Shown here piece by piece: positions 40,871 through 49,101 of a stretch of DNA of 57,398 nucleotides (positions are counted from its first letter, which is position 1; every line of letters starts with the position of its first letter). Location of the stretch: NCBI GenBank assembly GCA_002366795.1, contig DFBX01000115.1:1-57398 (forward strand), given 5' to 3'. The notes under the pieces were generated by a model. It was given only the letters and a program-made list of their open reading frames with translations, had not been told where the DNA came from and ran no database searches. Both the position numbers and the translations under genes were made by a program. This DNA comes from Rhodobacteraceae bacterium UBA3069. Its GTDB lineage: Bacteria; Pseudomonadota; Alphaproteobacteria; Rhodobacterales; Rhodobacteraceae.

Positions 40871-41299
40871 ATGAAACGTGTTATTTTCGCAATTGCGACC
40901 GGGGTGGTGATCGGCTTGGGCGGCGTGGCCACCGCGCAAGAGGCCGCGGTTGAAGCGATGCAGGAATACATGATGTTCTCGGATTACGAGAGCGGCATCA
41001 TCCTGCCCGCGCAAATCACAGAAGATGTCTGGTCGTCGATCGTGTTCGTCGATACCCGCGACGCAGAACAATTCGCGGCGGACACCATCCCCGGTGCAAT
41101 CAACATCGAATGGCGGGAGATTCTGGACCGGATCGACGAGATCCCCGAACAGGGCAAGGTCGTGTTGTTCTGCAACACCGGCAGCCTGTCGGCGCAGGCG
41201 GCATTTGCCCTGCGCGTGGCTGGGCGCAGCAATGTGGTGGTGATGCAAAGCGGGTTGATCGGGTGGAAGGAAACGGCCGGTTACAAGCCCGCCGAATAA
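40871..41299 (+). CDS. Periplasmic rhodanese-like protein
   Basis: A 142-residue exported sulfurtransferase-fold protein. The signal peptide is residues 1-22 (ending ATAQ). VFVDTRDAEQFAADTIPGAINI is the rhodanese N-terminal part, and VVLFCNTGSLSAQAA holds the active Cys loop (CNTGSLS). The Cys is kept, so sulfur transfer or persulfide chemistry is possible. AGGGAGGAAACAGG precedes the ATG. It converges on sat-cysC across a strong terminator; the nearby sulfur assimilation gene may be coincidental. Confidence 0.88.
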   Translation: MKRVIFAIATGVVIGLGGVATAQEAAVEAMQEYMMFSDYESGIILPAQITEDVWSSIVFVDTRDAEQFAADTIPGAINIEWREILDRIDEIPEQGKVVLFCNTGSLSAQAAFALRVAGRSNVVVMQSGLIGWKETAGYKPAE

Positions 41300-41335
41300 G
41301 GGCGCGCGGCTTTCCAACCGGACATTGGTGAAACG

Positions 41336-41375
41336 AAAACGGCCCCGCGCATGTTTGCACGGGGCCGTTTTTTTT
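41336..41375. terminator. Bidirectional terminator between rhodanese gene and sat-cysC
   Basis: ACGGCCCCG ... CGGGGCCGT with A-rich sequence before and T8 after; strong on both strands. Confidence 0.92.
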
Positions 41376-41389
41376 GCGGGCAGGGCAGA

Positions 41390-43102
41390 TCAGCCTGCGA
41401 TCAGGCCCATCGATTCCAGTTTCAGGATGACCTGGTGGGCGCAGTTGTCGACGTCGACGTTTTCGGTTTCGACGGACAGCTCCGGGTTTGCGGGAACATC
41501 GTAAGGGTCTGAAATGCCCGTGAATTCCTTGATCTTGCCTTCGCGGGCCAGTTTGTACAGGCCCTTGCGGTCGCGGCGTTCGCATTCCTCGATCGAGGTG
41601 GCGACGTGGACCTCGATGAAGGCACCGAAGGCTTCAATGTCTTCACGTACGGCGCGGCGGGTGGTGGCATAGGGCGCGATCGGCGCACAGATGGCGATGC
41701 CGCCGTTCTTGGTGATTTCCGACGCGACATAACCGATACGGCGGATGTTCAGGTCGCGGTGCTCTTTCGAGAAACCCAGTTCCGAGGACAGGTTTTTCCG
41801 CACGATGTCACCGTCCAGCAGTGTCACGGGACGGCCGCCCATTTCCATCAGCTTGACCATCAGCGCGTTGGCGATGGTGGATTTGCCCGAGCCCGAGAAG
41901 CCGGTGAAAAACACGGTGAACCCTTGCTGCGAGCGCGGCGGCTTGGTGCGGCGCAGTTCCTTGACCACCTCGGGGAAGGAGAACCACTCGGGGATTTCCA
42001 GGCCCTCGGCCAGACGGCGGCGCAGTTCCGTGCCCGAGATGTTCAGGATGGTGATGTCATCCTTGTCCTTGATCTCGTCGATGGCCTCGTATTGGGCGCG
42101 TTCCTGAACCCAGACCATGTGCTTGAAGTCCACCATTTCACAGCCGATTTCCGACTGGTTTTCGCGGTACAGGTCTTGTGCATCGTAGGGGCCATAGAAA
42201 TCTTCGCCGGCCGAGTTCTTGCCGGGGCCGGCGTGGTCGCGGCCAACGATGAAATGGGTGCAGCCGTGGTTGGCGCGGATCAGGCCGTGCCAGACGGCCT
42301 CGCGCGGGCCGGCCATGCGCATGGCAAGGTTCAGCAGCGACATGGTGGTGGTGGACTGCGGATACTTGTCCAGCACGGCCTCGTAGCAGCGCACGCGGGT
42401 GAAATGGTCCACGTCGCCCGGCTTGGTCATGCCCACGACGGGGTGGATCAGCAGGTTGGCCTGCGCTTCCTTGGCGGCGCGGAAGGTCAATTCCTGGTGG
42501 GCGCGGTGCAGCGGGTTGCGGGTCTGGAACGCAACCACCTTGCGCCAGCTCAGTTTGCGGAAATAGGCGCGCAATTCGTTCGGCGTGTCGCGGCGACTGC
42601 GGAAATCGTAATGCACGGGCTGCTGGATGCCGGTCACGGGACCGCCCAGATAGATCTTGCCCGCGTGGTTGTGCAGGTAGTTAACGGCGGGGTGCGCGTC
42701 GTCATCGGCGCCGAACACTTTTTCGGCCTCAAGCGATTTGTTCGGCTGCCATCGGTCGGTGACGGTCATGGTGCCAAGGATCACGCCTTCCTGGTCGCGC
42801 AGCGCGATGTCCTGACCGATTTCCAGCCCCGCGGCGAATTCTTCGGACACATCCAGGTTGATCGGCATCGGCCACAGCGCGCCATCGGCCAGACGCATGT
42901 TTTCCACGACGCCGTTGTAATCTTCTTCGCTCAGAAAACCCTTGAGCGGGTTGAACCCGCCATTCATCAAGAGTTCCAGATCGCAAATCTGGCGCGGGGT
43001 CAGATCCCAGCTGGTCAGCTCTGCGGCTTCCAATTTCATCTTCTGGGCGCTGTCATACGAGACATAAAGTTCGGGGATCGGGGCGAGATTGGGCGTGGAC
43101 AT
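41390..43102 (-). CDS. sat-cysC: Bifunctional sulfate adenylyltransferase / adenylylsulfate kinase
   Basis: Activates sulfate to APS and then PAPS; 570 residues. Residues of about 1-390 are an ATP sulfurylase of the Sat type with QTRNPLHRAH (HxxH) and VGRDHAGPGK. From about 395 to 570 is the APS kinase with P-loop GFSGSGKST and DGDIVRKNLSSELGFS. Both halves keep their catalytic motifs, so both reactions are likely. This single fused gene replaces the CysDN system. The upstream 220 bases hold no gene and no recognised riboswitch. Confidence 0.96.
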   Translation of the reverse strand: MSTPNLAPIPELYVSYDSAQKMKLEAAELTSWDLTPRQICDLELLMNGGFNPLKGFLSEEDYNGVVENMRLADGALWPMPINLDVSEEFAAGLEIGQDIALRDQEGVILGTMTVTDRWQPNKSLEAEKVFGADDDAHPAVNYLHNHAGKIYLGGPVTGIQQPVHYDFRSRRDTPNELRAYFRKLSWRKVVAFQTRNPLHRAHQELTFRAAKEAQANLLIHPVVGMTKPGDVDHFTRVRCYEAVLDKYPQSTTTMSLLNLAMRMAGPREAVWHGLIRANHGCTHFIVGRDHAGPGKNSAGEDFYGPYDAQDLYRENQSEIGCEMVDFKHMVWVQERAQYEAIDEIKDKDDITILNISGTELRRRLAEGLEIPEWFSFPEVVKELRRTKPPRSQQGFTVFFTGFSGSGKSTIANALMVKLMEMGGRPVTLLDGDIVRKNLSSELGFSKEHRDLNIRRIGYVASEITKNGGIAICAPIAPYATTRRAVREDIEAFGAFIEVHVATSIEECERRDRKGLYKLAREGKIKEFTGISDPYDVPANPELSVETENVDVDNCAHQVILKLESMGLIAG

Positions 43103-43325
43103 CTATAACTCTCGTTTCTTGCAAATCGAACGCGGGGGCATGGACCTACACCCCTGTCGCGCCGCTCCTAGACCTTGGCTGGTCCCTATTTCAAGCGTTC
43201 ATTGCCGCGAATGCGAAATTGGGTCGAAAATGGCGCATTTTTGCAGGAAATAGGGTGAAAATGCCCAAAAACGGCTGATTTTGGCAACATTTTGGCAACA
43301 GTGTTTTCGCACGACCGATGCCCGG

Positions 43326-43811
43326 TTATTTCTTGGCGCCTGCGTTCACTTCGGAAATGGCGTCTATTCCGATCAGGCTCCAGGGCAGGCCCTCGTTGCG
43401 GTAGATGCGTTTGCCCTTGCGGGTGTAGTCGCCCACGTCATGCGGCAGGCGCTGCCCGACGACGATGCAGCGCAGCACCCCGGTGCCGGTATTGGTCAGT
43501 GAATGGGCCTGGCTGCCCTTGCGATAGCCTAGGAAATCGCCCGCTTTGACCGGCACTTCCCTGTTGCCGATATAGGCGGTGGCATGACCGGACAGGATGT
43601 AGATGCATTCATCCTCGTGGTGGTGGACATGATGTTCGGTGGTGTCATGGCCCGGCTGCACCTCGATGATATGAAATCCGATGCCGGTCAGCCCGGTCAG
43701 ATCGCCCAAGGATTTGTTGATGCGCTGCGCGTTGGGGTTCAGGAAATGGGTTTTGGCCAGCCCCTCCATCGCGTCGATTTCTTCGGCGGTCACAAGATAG
43801 GTGTCGGGCAC
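43326..43811 (-). CDS. Cupin-domain protein
   Basis: A 161-residue single-domain cupin. The metal motif is clear: HHVHHHEDECIYILSG and, later, GDFLGYRKGSQAHSLTN (first- and second-cupin-box ligands). Such proteins serve as dioxygenases, isomerases or sugar epimerase-like enzymes; the substrate cannot be told. It is separately placed between sat-cysC and trxB, in the same direction as both. Confidence 0.85.
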   Translation of the reverse strand: MPDTYLVTAEEIDAMEGLAKTHFLNPNAQRINKSLGDLTGLTGIGFHIIEVQPGHDTTEHHVHHHEDECIYILSGHATAYIGNREVPVKAGDFLGYRKGSQAHSLTNTGTGVLRCIVVGQRLPHDVGDYTRKGKRIYRNEGLPWSLIGIDAISEVNAGAKK

Positions 43812-43848
43812 GGGGGGCTCCTTTCTGTCGGGTTTGGCAAAGTTTAGC

Positions 43849-43881
43849 GCAAAAAAATAGCGCGGGGGAGTGCCCCCGCGC
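43849..43881 (-). terminator. Terminator after trxB
   Basis: Perfect nine-base stem GCGCGGGGG - AGTG - CCCCCGCGC; on the minus strand it is followed by TATTTTTTT. Confidence 0.9.
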
Positions 43882-43909
43882 CGTCATTTTCGCGTTATGT
43901 CGCGCCGTG

Positions 43910-44914
43910 TCAGGCGCCCTCATTTTCCGGTGCGCCGTGGCCCATGGGCAGGGTGGTGTCGCGCGGGGCGGCATCGCCTGCCTCGGCCAGAAAGCGTTCA
44001 GCGTCCAGCGCCGCCATGCAGCCCATTCCGGCCGAGGTCACGGCCTGGCGGTACTTGTGGTCGGTCAGGTCGCCCGCGGCGAAAATGCCGGGGATCGAGG
44101 TTTCGGTCGTGCCGGGTTTCACTGTGACATAGCCGCCGTTGTGCAAGTCCAGCGCGTCCTTGACCAGTTCGCTGGCCGGCGCGTGACCGATGGCGATGAA
44201 CACGCCCTTGCAGGGGATTTCATGGGTGTCCCCAGTCTGCACGTTCTTCACGCGCACGCCGGTGACGCCCTTGGGCATGTCGTCGCCCAAAACCTCGTCG
44301 ATCTGGTTAAACCAAAGGGTTTCGATCTTCGGGTTCTTTTCCAGCCGGTCTTGCAGAATCTTCTCGGCGCGCAGTTCGTCGCGGCGGTGGATCAGCGTCA
44401 CCTTGCTGGCGAAATTGGTCAGGAACAGCGCCTCTTCGACGGCGGTGTTGCCGCCGCCGACCACGACGATTTCCTGCCCGCGATAAAAGAACCCGTCACA
44501 GGTGGCGCAGGCCGAAACGCCAAACCCTTTGAACGCCTCTTCGCTGTCCAGCCCCAGCCATTTGGCGCGCGCGCCCGTGGCCAGAATGACCGCTTCGGCG
44601 GTGTAGGTCGTGCCGCTGTCGCCCTTGGCGGTGAAGGGCCGCGAGGACGTATCAAGCGAGGTGATGATATCGCCGATGATCTCGCAGCCCATGGCCTTGG
44701 CGTGGGCCTCCATCTTGACCATCAGTTCGGGGCCTTGAATCTCGGCCTCGCCGGGCCAGTTCTCGATCTCGGTGGTGGTGGTCAGCTGACCGCCCGGCTC
44801 GATCCCCTGAACCAGGATCGGTTCCAGCATGGCGCGGCTCGCATATACGCCGGCGGTATAGCCCGCAGGGCCAGAGCCGATGATCAGAACCTTGGTGTGA
44901 CGTGTCTCGGACAT
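43910..44914 (-). CDS. trxB: Thioredoxin-disulfide reductase
   Basis: NADPH-flavin enzyme that keeps thioredoxin reduced; 334 residues. FAD site GSGPAGYTAGVYASRA, redox-active CATCDG, NADPH site VVGGGNTAVEEALFL, and the late GIFAAGDLTD are all present. ATG 44914 has AAAGGGGG upstream. It has a short extra acidic tail. It is divergent from the Lrp-type regulator, which may control it. Confidence 0.96.
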   Translation of the reverse strand: MSETRHTKVLIIGSGPAGYTAGVYASRAMLEPILVQGIEPGGQLTTTTEIENWPGEAEIQGPELMVKMEAHAKAMGCEIIGDIITSLDTSSRPFTAKGDSGTTYTAEAVILATGARAKWLGLDSEEAFKGFGVSACATCDGFFYRGQEIVVVGGGNTAVEEALFLTNFASKVTLIHRRDELRAEKILQDRLEKNPKIETLWFNQIDEVLGDDMPKGVTGVRVKNVQTGDTHEIPCKGVFIAIGHAPASELVKDALDLHNGGYVTVKPGTTETSIPGIFAAGDLTDHKYRQAVTSAGMGCMAALDAERFLAEAGDAAPRDTTLPMGHGAPENEGA

Positions 44915-45017
44915 TGTGGCCCCCTTTGCAGCAGTTGCCAGTGGATATAGACGCTGCGCGATTGCGCGAAAACCCCCGAGACGCCGGAAAAACATTTGCA
45001 ATCCTGCGCGAGTAATT

Positions 45018-45034
45018 GCGAAAGGATATTTCGC
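45018..45034. promoter_or_regulatory. Palindromic candidate operator between trxB and the Lrp-type gene
   Basis: GCGAAA - GGATA - TTTCGC, a perfect six-base inverted repeat. A further GCGAAA half-site lies at 45039-45044. Position and symmetry suit autoregulation by the Lrp-type protein. Confidence 0.45.
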
Positions 45035-45049
45035 CCCTGCGAAAGATTA

Positions 45050-45077
45050 TTGCGCGCCCCATACTTGTTGGTATAAG
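45050..45077 (+). promoter_or_regulatory. Promoter of the Lrp-type regulator
   Basis: TTGCGC (45050-45055), 16 bases, TATAAG (45072-45077), 23 bases before the ATG, directly downstream of the palindrome. Confidence 0.5.
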
Positions 45078-45100
45078 AAACCGCCAAAAGGAGAACAATA

Positions 45101-45601
45101 ATGGCCGCCACCCGTCTGGACCCGATCGACCGCAAGATTCTTGCCGAATTGCAGGCTGACGGGCGCATGACCAACGTGGAACTGGCCAAGCGCGTCGGCA
45201 TCTCTGCACCGCCCTGCCTGCGCCGCGTGCGCACGCTGGAAGAGGCCGGGCTGATCAAGGGCTATCACGCCGATGTGGACGCGCGTGAACTGGGGTTCGA
45301 GGTGCAGGTTTTCGCCATGGTCGGCCTGCAAAGCCAAGCAGAATCGGATCTGTCGAAGTTCGAGTCGCGCTGCCGCGACTGGCCGCTGGTCCGCGAATGT
45401 CACATGCTGAACGGCGAGGTGGATTTCATCCTGAAATGCGTGGCGCCGGACCTGTCCACTTTTCAGACCTTTCTGACCGAACAACTGACCGCCGCCGACA
45501 ACGTGGCCAGTGTGAAAACCTCGCTGGTGATCCGCGGGGCCAAGGACGAGCCGGGCGTGCCGTTCGAAGTGTTGGAAGAGCGCCTTAGCCGCTCGGCCTG
45601 A
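45101..45601 (+). CDS. Lrp/AsnC-family transcriptional regulator
   Basis: A 166-residue regulator. The N-terminal winged helix (about 5-65) begins LDPIDRKILAELQADGRMTNVELAKRVGIS, and the C-terminal AsnC effector-binding domain includes ECHMLNGEVDFILKCVAPDL. Such proteins sense amino acids. It is divergent from trxB; the shared region has a palindrome. Ribosome site AAAAGGAGAAC before ATG 45101. Confidence 0.93.
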   Translation: MAATRLDPIDRKILAELQADGRMTNVELAKRVGISAPPCLRRVRTLEEAGLIKGYHADVDARELGFEVQVFAMVGLQSQAESDLSKFESRCRDWPLVRECHMLNGEVDFILKCVAPDLSTFQTFLTEQLTAADNVASVKTSLVIRGAKDEPGVPFEVLEERLSRSA

Positions 45602-45620
45602 TTGCTTTCACTGAATATGA

Positions 45621-45655
45621 AAAAGGCGCGAGGGAGAGAGCCCCACGCGCCTTTT
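45621..45655. terminator. Bidirectional terminator between Lrp-type and Hint genes
   Basis: AAAAGGCGCG ... CGCGCCTTTT; self-complementary ends give a U run on both strands. Confidence 0.88.
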
Positions 45656-45676
45656 GCCTTGGAGGGCCGGCAGTTG

Positions 45677-46471
45677 TCAGGCCGCCGACAGGCTGTTCAA
45701 TGCCTCGACCGATCCGCGCGGATGCGACATCGGGCCGAAATCCTCGATGCATTCGACGTGGGGGAACAGCGACAGGAACAGTTGCAGCATGTTCGGGCCG
45801 GTTGCGGCTGCGACGTTCTTGCCGGGGTGATAGCTTTCCGCATCCATCCCCGCCGCCTGGATCGTGGCATGGCGGGCAAGGCAGATGTGGAACACCTGAA
45901 CGGGCCGCTGCGGGGTAATCTGGATCACGCTGTCCCCATCGGCGAAATCGCTGGCGGGCGAAAAGACCAAGCCGCCGCCGGGCAATTCGCGCAAGGCCGC
46001 GGGGCGGTGCAGGAACCGCGCGCCGGGACCGGCCAGCAAGTCGGACATGGGCCGCCCCATGCCGAAAGTGTCGGCCATCACGCGGGTCATCTGCGCGCTT
46101 TCGGGCCGGTTCACCGGCGCGTCCGGCACGATGTTCATCGACCCGATCCAAAGCGCGGGTAGGGGGCCGAATTCCTTGGTTTCGATCTTGTCGCCGGGCC
46201 AGATATCCTCGATCGCCATGGGGCCGGTCGCCGTCTGGATCAGGGTGCCGCGGGCAATGGCGGAAAAAGCCGATTCGAACAGGGGCGTCGCGGGGGCCGT
46301 GTGTTGGTTCGTCTCCATCTGACCTTGGTCGGTCAAAAAGGACACGTCATAACGGCGCATCAGCGGCAAGCGTCGGCGCGGCATTGCATTGGATTGGGCG
46401 ATGGCACGGGGCGTGTCCCGCGTCGAAAGCGGGGTCGCCGGAATCCGGCTGGGGGGGACAAGACTTGTCAT
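45677..46471 (-). CDS. Hint-domain protein
   Basis: A 264-residue protein of the Rhodobacterales Hint (hedgehog/intein) group. From about residue 70, ARGTLIQTATGPMAIEDIWPGDKIET matches the Hint opening, but the usual Cys is replaced by Ala-Arg-Gly-Thr, so self-splicing at this site is doubtful. Further sections (LARHATIQAAGMDAESY, C-terminal HVECIEDFG) follow the group pattern. Its function is unknown. ATG 46471 has AAAAGGTG upstream. Confidence 0.75.
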   Translation of the reverse strand: MTSLVPPSRIPATPLSTRDTPRAIAQSNAMPRRRLPLMRRYDVSFLTDQGQMETNQHTAPATPLFESAFSAIARGTLIQTATGPMAIEDIWPGDKIETKEFGPLPALWIGSMNIVPDAPVNRPESAQMTRVMADTFGMGRPMSDLLAGPGARFLHRPAALRELPGGGLVFSPASDFADGDSVIQITPQRPVQVFHICLARHATIQAAGMDAESYHPGKNVAAATGPNMLQLFLSLFPHVECIEDFGPMSHPRGSVEALNSLSAA

Positions 46472-46832
46472 GCGGCACACCTTTTCTAGGTGGTCACATC
46501 CAATGTCGGCCCCCACCGACAACACCGAAAGGACACGGGTTTGATTTCTGGATGGTCCGTAATACCCATGGATCGGGCCGCACTGTCAAAAACAGGGGAA
46601 TAATGTTCTGGCAGGCGCGGATAATCCCGCCATTCCCGCGTGTTTGTTTCGCAAGAATTAACGGAACTGCCATAATCCGATTCGGAGTCTTGAAAAATTG
46701 GATGGAGGTCACCCGCTGCCAGGAGGTCACCCGCTGCCAGGAAGGTGACCTCCGCCATGACTGCTGACCGAGGGGATCTGGTTGCGCAGCCTGTCGCCGC
46801 CCGGCATTCGCGGGCGGGCGAAACTTGTTTGT
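46472..46832. other. Intergenic region with a triple repeat
   Basis: 361 bases with no convincing gene between two minus-strand genes. The part next to the Hint gene is AT-richer and probably holds its promoter. The part at 46704-46753 is the repeat described separately. Short open frames here show no family features. Confidence 0.5.
46704..46753. repeat. Tandem repeat able to form alternative hairpins
   Basis: GGAGGTCACCCGCTGCCA at 46704-46721 and again at 46722-46739, followed by GGTGACCTCC (46744-46753). The last segment is the exact complement of the first ten bases of either copy, so two mutually exclusive stems are possible. Confidence 0.88.
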
Positions 46833-46976
46833 TCAGGCAGAGCGGCGCGTGGCCTTCTCGCCCGTGCGGCGGGCGATCATCTCTGCCCGGCGGGTGCCGC
46901 GTTGCCACGGCATTTGCGTGTTTTCGGCCTTGGCGGTCTCAAGGATCGCGGTCATCCAGCGTTTTTGCGGTTTCAT
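46833..46976 (-). CDS. Small basic protein, function unknown
   Basis: A 47-residue protein (MKPQKRWMTAILETAKAENTQ start) with a strong AGGAG ribosome site. The ending MPWQRGTRRAEMIARRTGEK is very basic, and the MPW-RG-RR pattern recurs, as I recall, in short unannotated Rhodobacterales proteins. No signal or membrane span. The 280 bases upstream to pgeF hold AT-rich DNA and no other gene. Confidence 0.65.
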   Translation of the reverse strand: MKPQKRWMTAILETAKAENTQMPWQRGTRRAEMIARRTGEKATRRSA

Positions 46977-47255
46977 GTCTCGGATCTCCTGCCTTTGTCT
47001 GCTCTGTCCGGTCACTGTGCCGGGATTGGTAACAATATCCCCCTGATTTCGGGCATTGTTTTGGCAGCCTCTAAATCTTTCGACTTTTTTTCAGAAAATT
47101 TTGCGCGGCTTTGGGGCAGGGTTGCCCGATTTGCCGTGCCCCTTGTTTTCAAGGGGGTCGCGGGATGGACCATGTGTAATATCGGGGGTTTGGGGTGATT
47201 GTTTCGCCAAATGGGGCAATCTGGTGGCAGGGTGCTGCCCCATTCGTGCCGGAAT

Positions 47256-48011
47256 CTACAACCGGATGACCGAGATCAGTCTGCCGTAATCCGCCTCGCC
47301 TGCGTGGGTGGTGCGGCGATAGGAAAAGAAGCGGCCAGGGTCGGAATAGGTACAGTGGCGTGTCCATTCGGCCTGACCCACGCCCTCTTCGCGCAGACGG
47401 TGCAACCCGAAAGAGGGCAGGTCGAACAGGTAGCGGTCGCCGCCGCCATTGGTGAAGAACCGCGAATAGGTCGGGGCTTCGACCATGAAATCCTCAAGGA
47501 ATTCGGGGCCGACTTCATAGACGGGTTGCGAGATGCAGGGCCCGATCACGGCGGTGACGTTGCCACGGGTTGCGCCCAGTGCCTCCATCGCGTCCAGCGT
47601 CCGCTCCAGCACCCCGTCGCGCGCGCCGCGCCAGCCCGCGTGGGCCGCGCCGATCACACCGGCAACGGGGTCGGAAAACAGCACCGGCTGGCAATCGGCG
47701 GTCAAGATGCCCAGTGCCACGCCCGGCGTCGCGGTCACGATCGCATCGGCCTTGGGCTTTTCCTTCAGCGGGCCGGTGACGGTGGCCACGTCAGGGGAAT
47801 GGACCTGATGCACGGTCACAAGGTGCGTCAGGGGCACATCCATCGCGGCGGCCACGCGGGTGCGGTTGATTTCGACGATTTCCGCCTGATCCGAGGAGCC
47901 GGGCCCGCAATTCAGCCCGCCGAACACGCCCGACGACGCGCCGCCCCTGCGGGTAAAAAACCCGTGGCGCACGGTGCCAAGGCTGTTGGCGGTCAGGATC
48001 TCAAGCGTCAT
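47256..48011 (-). CDS. pgeF: Peptidoglycan editing factor (laccase-domain family)
   Basis: A 251-residue YfiH/PgeF protein, which in E. coli removes misincorporated L-Ser-containing muropeptide precursors; the family is also described as a multicopper-like polyphenol oxidase. TVHQVHS, LTADCQPVLFSD and AAHAGWRGARDGVLE carry the His and Cys of the conserved metal site. Third gene of lgt-midA-pgeF; 25 bases separate it from midA. Confidence 0.92.
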   Translation of the reverse strand: MTLEILTANSLGTVRHGFFTRRGGASSGVFGGLNCGPGSSDQAEIVEINRTRVAAAMDVPLTHLVTVHQVHSPDVATVTGPLKEKPKADAIVTATPGVALGILTADCQPVLFSDPVAGVIGAAHAGWRGARDGVLERTLDAMEALGATRGNVTAVIGPCISQPVYEVGPEFLEDFMVEAPTYSRFFTNGGGDRYLFDLPSFGLHRLREEGVGQAEWTRHCTYSDPGRFFSYRRTTHAGEADYGRLISVIRL

Positions 48012-48036
48012 GGTCTGGCAGTGTCCGGTTTTTGGG

Positions 48037-49101
48037 TCAGCGGGCGGGGGCCGGTTCCAGACCCGGCGGCGGATTGGCAGCCTTTGGGTATAGCCCCAGC
48101 ACTTTGAACAGCGTTCCCATTTCCTTGGGGTGGGTCAAGCGGCGATGTGCGGCAATATGTGCATCGAGCATATCGCCCTGCATCTTGGTTGCAAGCGCCT
48201 GCGCGCGGGCAGTGATGCCCAGCCGTTCCAGGAACACGCCCTGGCCGGTCAACAGGCTATGGGCACAGGGGGCGGCCTGCGCCAGCGGTTCGAAATCCAC
48301 ATGGGCGGTCAGGTCGGCCCCGCCGGGGTCGGCCAGCGGATCGGCGGTTTCATGCCGCGCCAGCGCCTGAAGCGTATCGCCAAGCGAGCGCCAGTCGCCG
48401 TAATCCACGATCAGTGCCGCGCCGCCATGCTGTTCGATCAGCGAGCCGATTCGATGGGCGATAGGGGCGCCGGCGGGGCAGGTTTCCACCAGGTCGCCGT
48501 CGCTTGTGTCGGTCAGGCGGTGGGCAAGGGCGGGTTGCGGTGCCTCGGCCCCCAGGCCAAAGGTCAGCGTATCGCCATCCGTGCCCACCAGCCGTTCGCA
48601 CCAGCCCGCGCCGTGGCGGATGAACTGGCGGATCGGCAGCGCGTCGAAAAATTCGTTCCCCACAAGGAACAGCGGCGCGTCGGGCAGATCATCCACGCTG
48701 TCCAGCCATTTGGCATGGGGCAGCTTTTCGGCCTGAAGGGCGCGCAGTGTCGGGGACGCTTCGATCAGATGCACCTGCGCCGCGGCGTGAAACCCGGGCA
48801 CCGAACGGGTAGCCCGCAATATGTCGGCCATCAGCGTGCCGCGCCCCGGCCCCGGTTCGGCCAGCGTGAAAGGCGCGGGCGCACCCTGGTCCAGCCATGC
48901 CTGCGCCAGGGCCAGTCCCAGCATTTCCCCGAACATTTGCGAGATTTCGGGCGCGGTGGTGAAATCGCCCTGCGCGCCCAACGGGTCGCGCGTGGTGTAG
49001 TACCCCAGCGCCGGATGCAGCAGGCATTCGCCCATGTATTCGGCCAGCGTCATCGGCCCGTTCTGGGCGATGCGCGTCAGGATATGGGCCTTCAGGGTCA
49101 T
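48037..49101 (-). CDS. MidA/NDUFAF7-type SAM-dependent methyltransferase
   Basis: A 354-residue protein of DUF185. GDFTTAPEISQMFGEMLG and LAEPGPGRGTLMADILR (SAM-binding motif I) are hallmarks. The mitochondrial homologue NDUFAF7 dimethylates an Arg of complex I subunit NDUFS2; a like role in bacteria is plausible but not shown. ATG 49101 overlaps the lgt stop (ATGA). Confidence 0.92.
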   Translation of the reverse strand: MTLKAHILTRIAQNGPMTLAEYMGECLLHPALGYYTTRDPLGAQGDFTTAPEISQMFGEMLGLALAQAWLDQGAPAPFTLAEPGPGRGTLMADILRATRSVPGFHAAAQVHLIEASPTLRALQAEKLPHAKWLDSVDDLPDAPLFLVGNEFFDALPIRQFIRHGAGWCERLVGTDGDTLTFGLGAEAPQPALAHRLTDTSDGDLVETCPAGAPIAHRIGSLIEQHGGAALIVDYGDWRSLGDTLQALARHETADPLADPGGADLTAHVDFEPLAQAAPCAHSLLTGQGVFLERLGITARAQALATKMQGDMLDAHIAAHRRLTHPKEMGTLFKVLGLYPKAANPPPGLEPAPAR

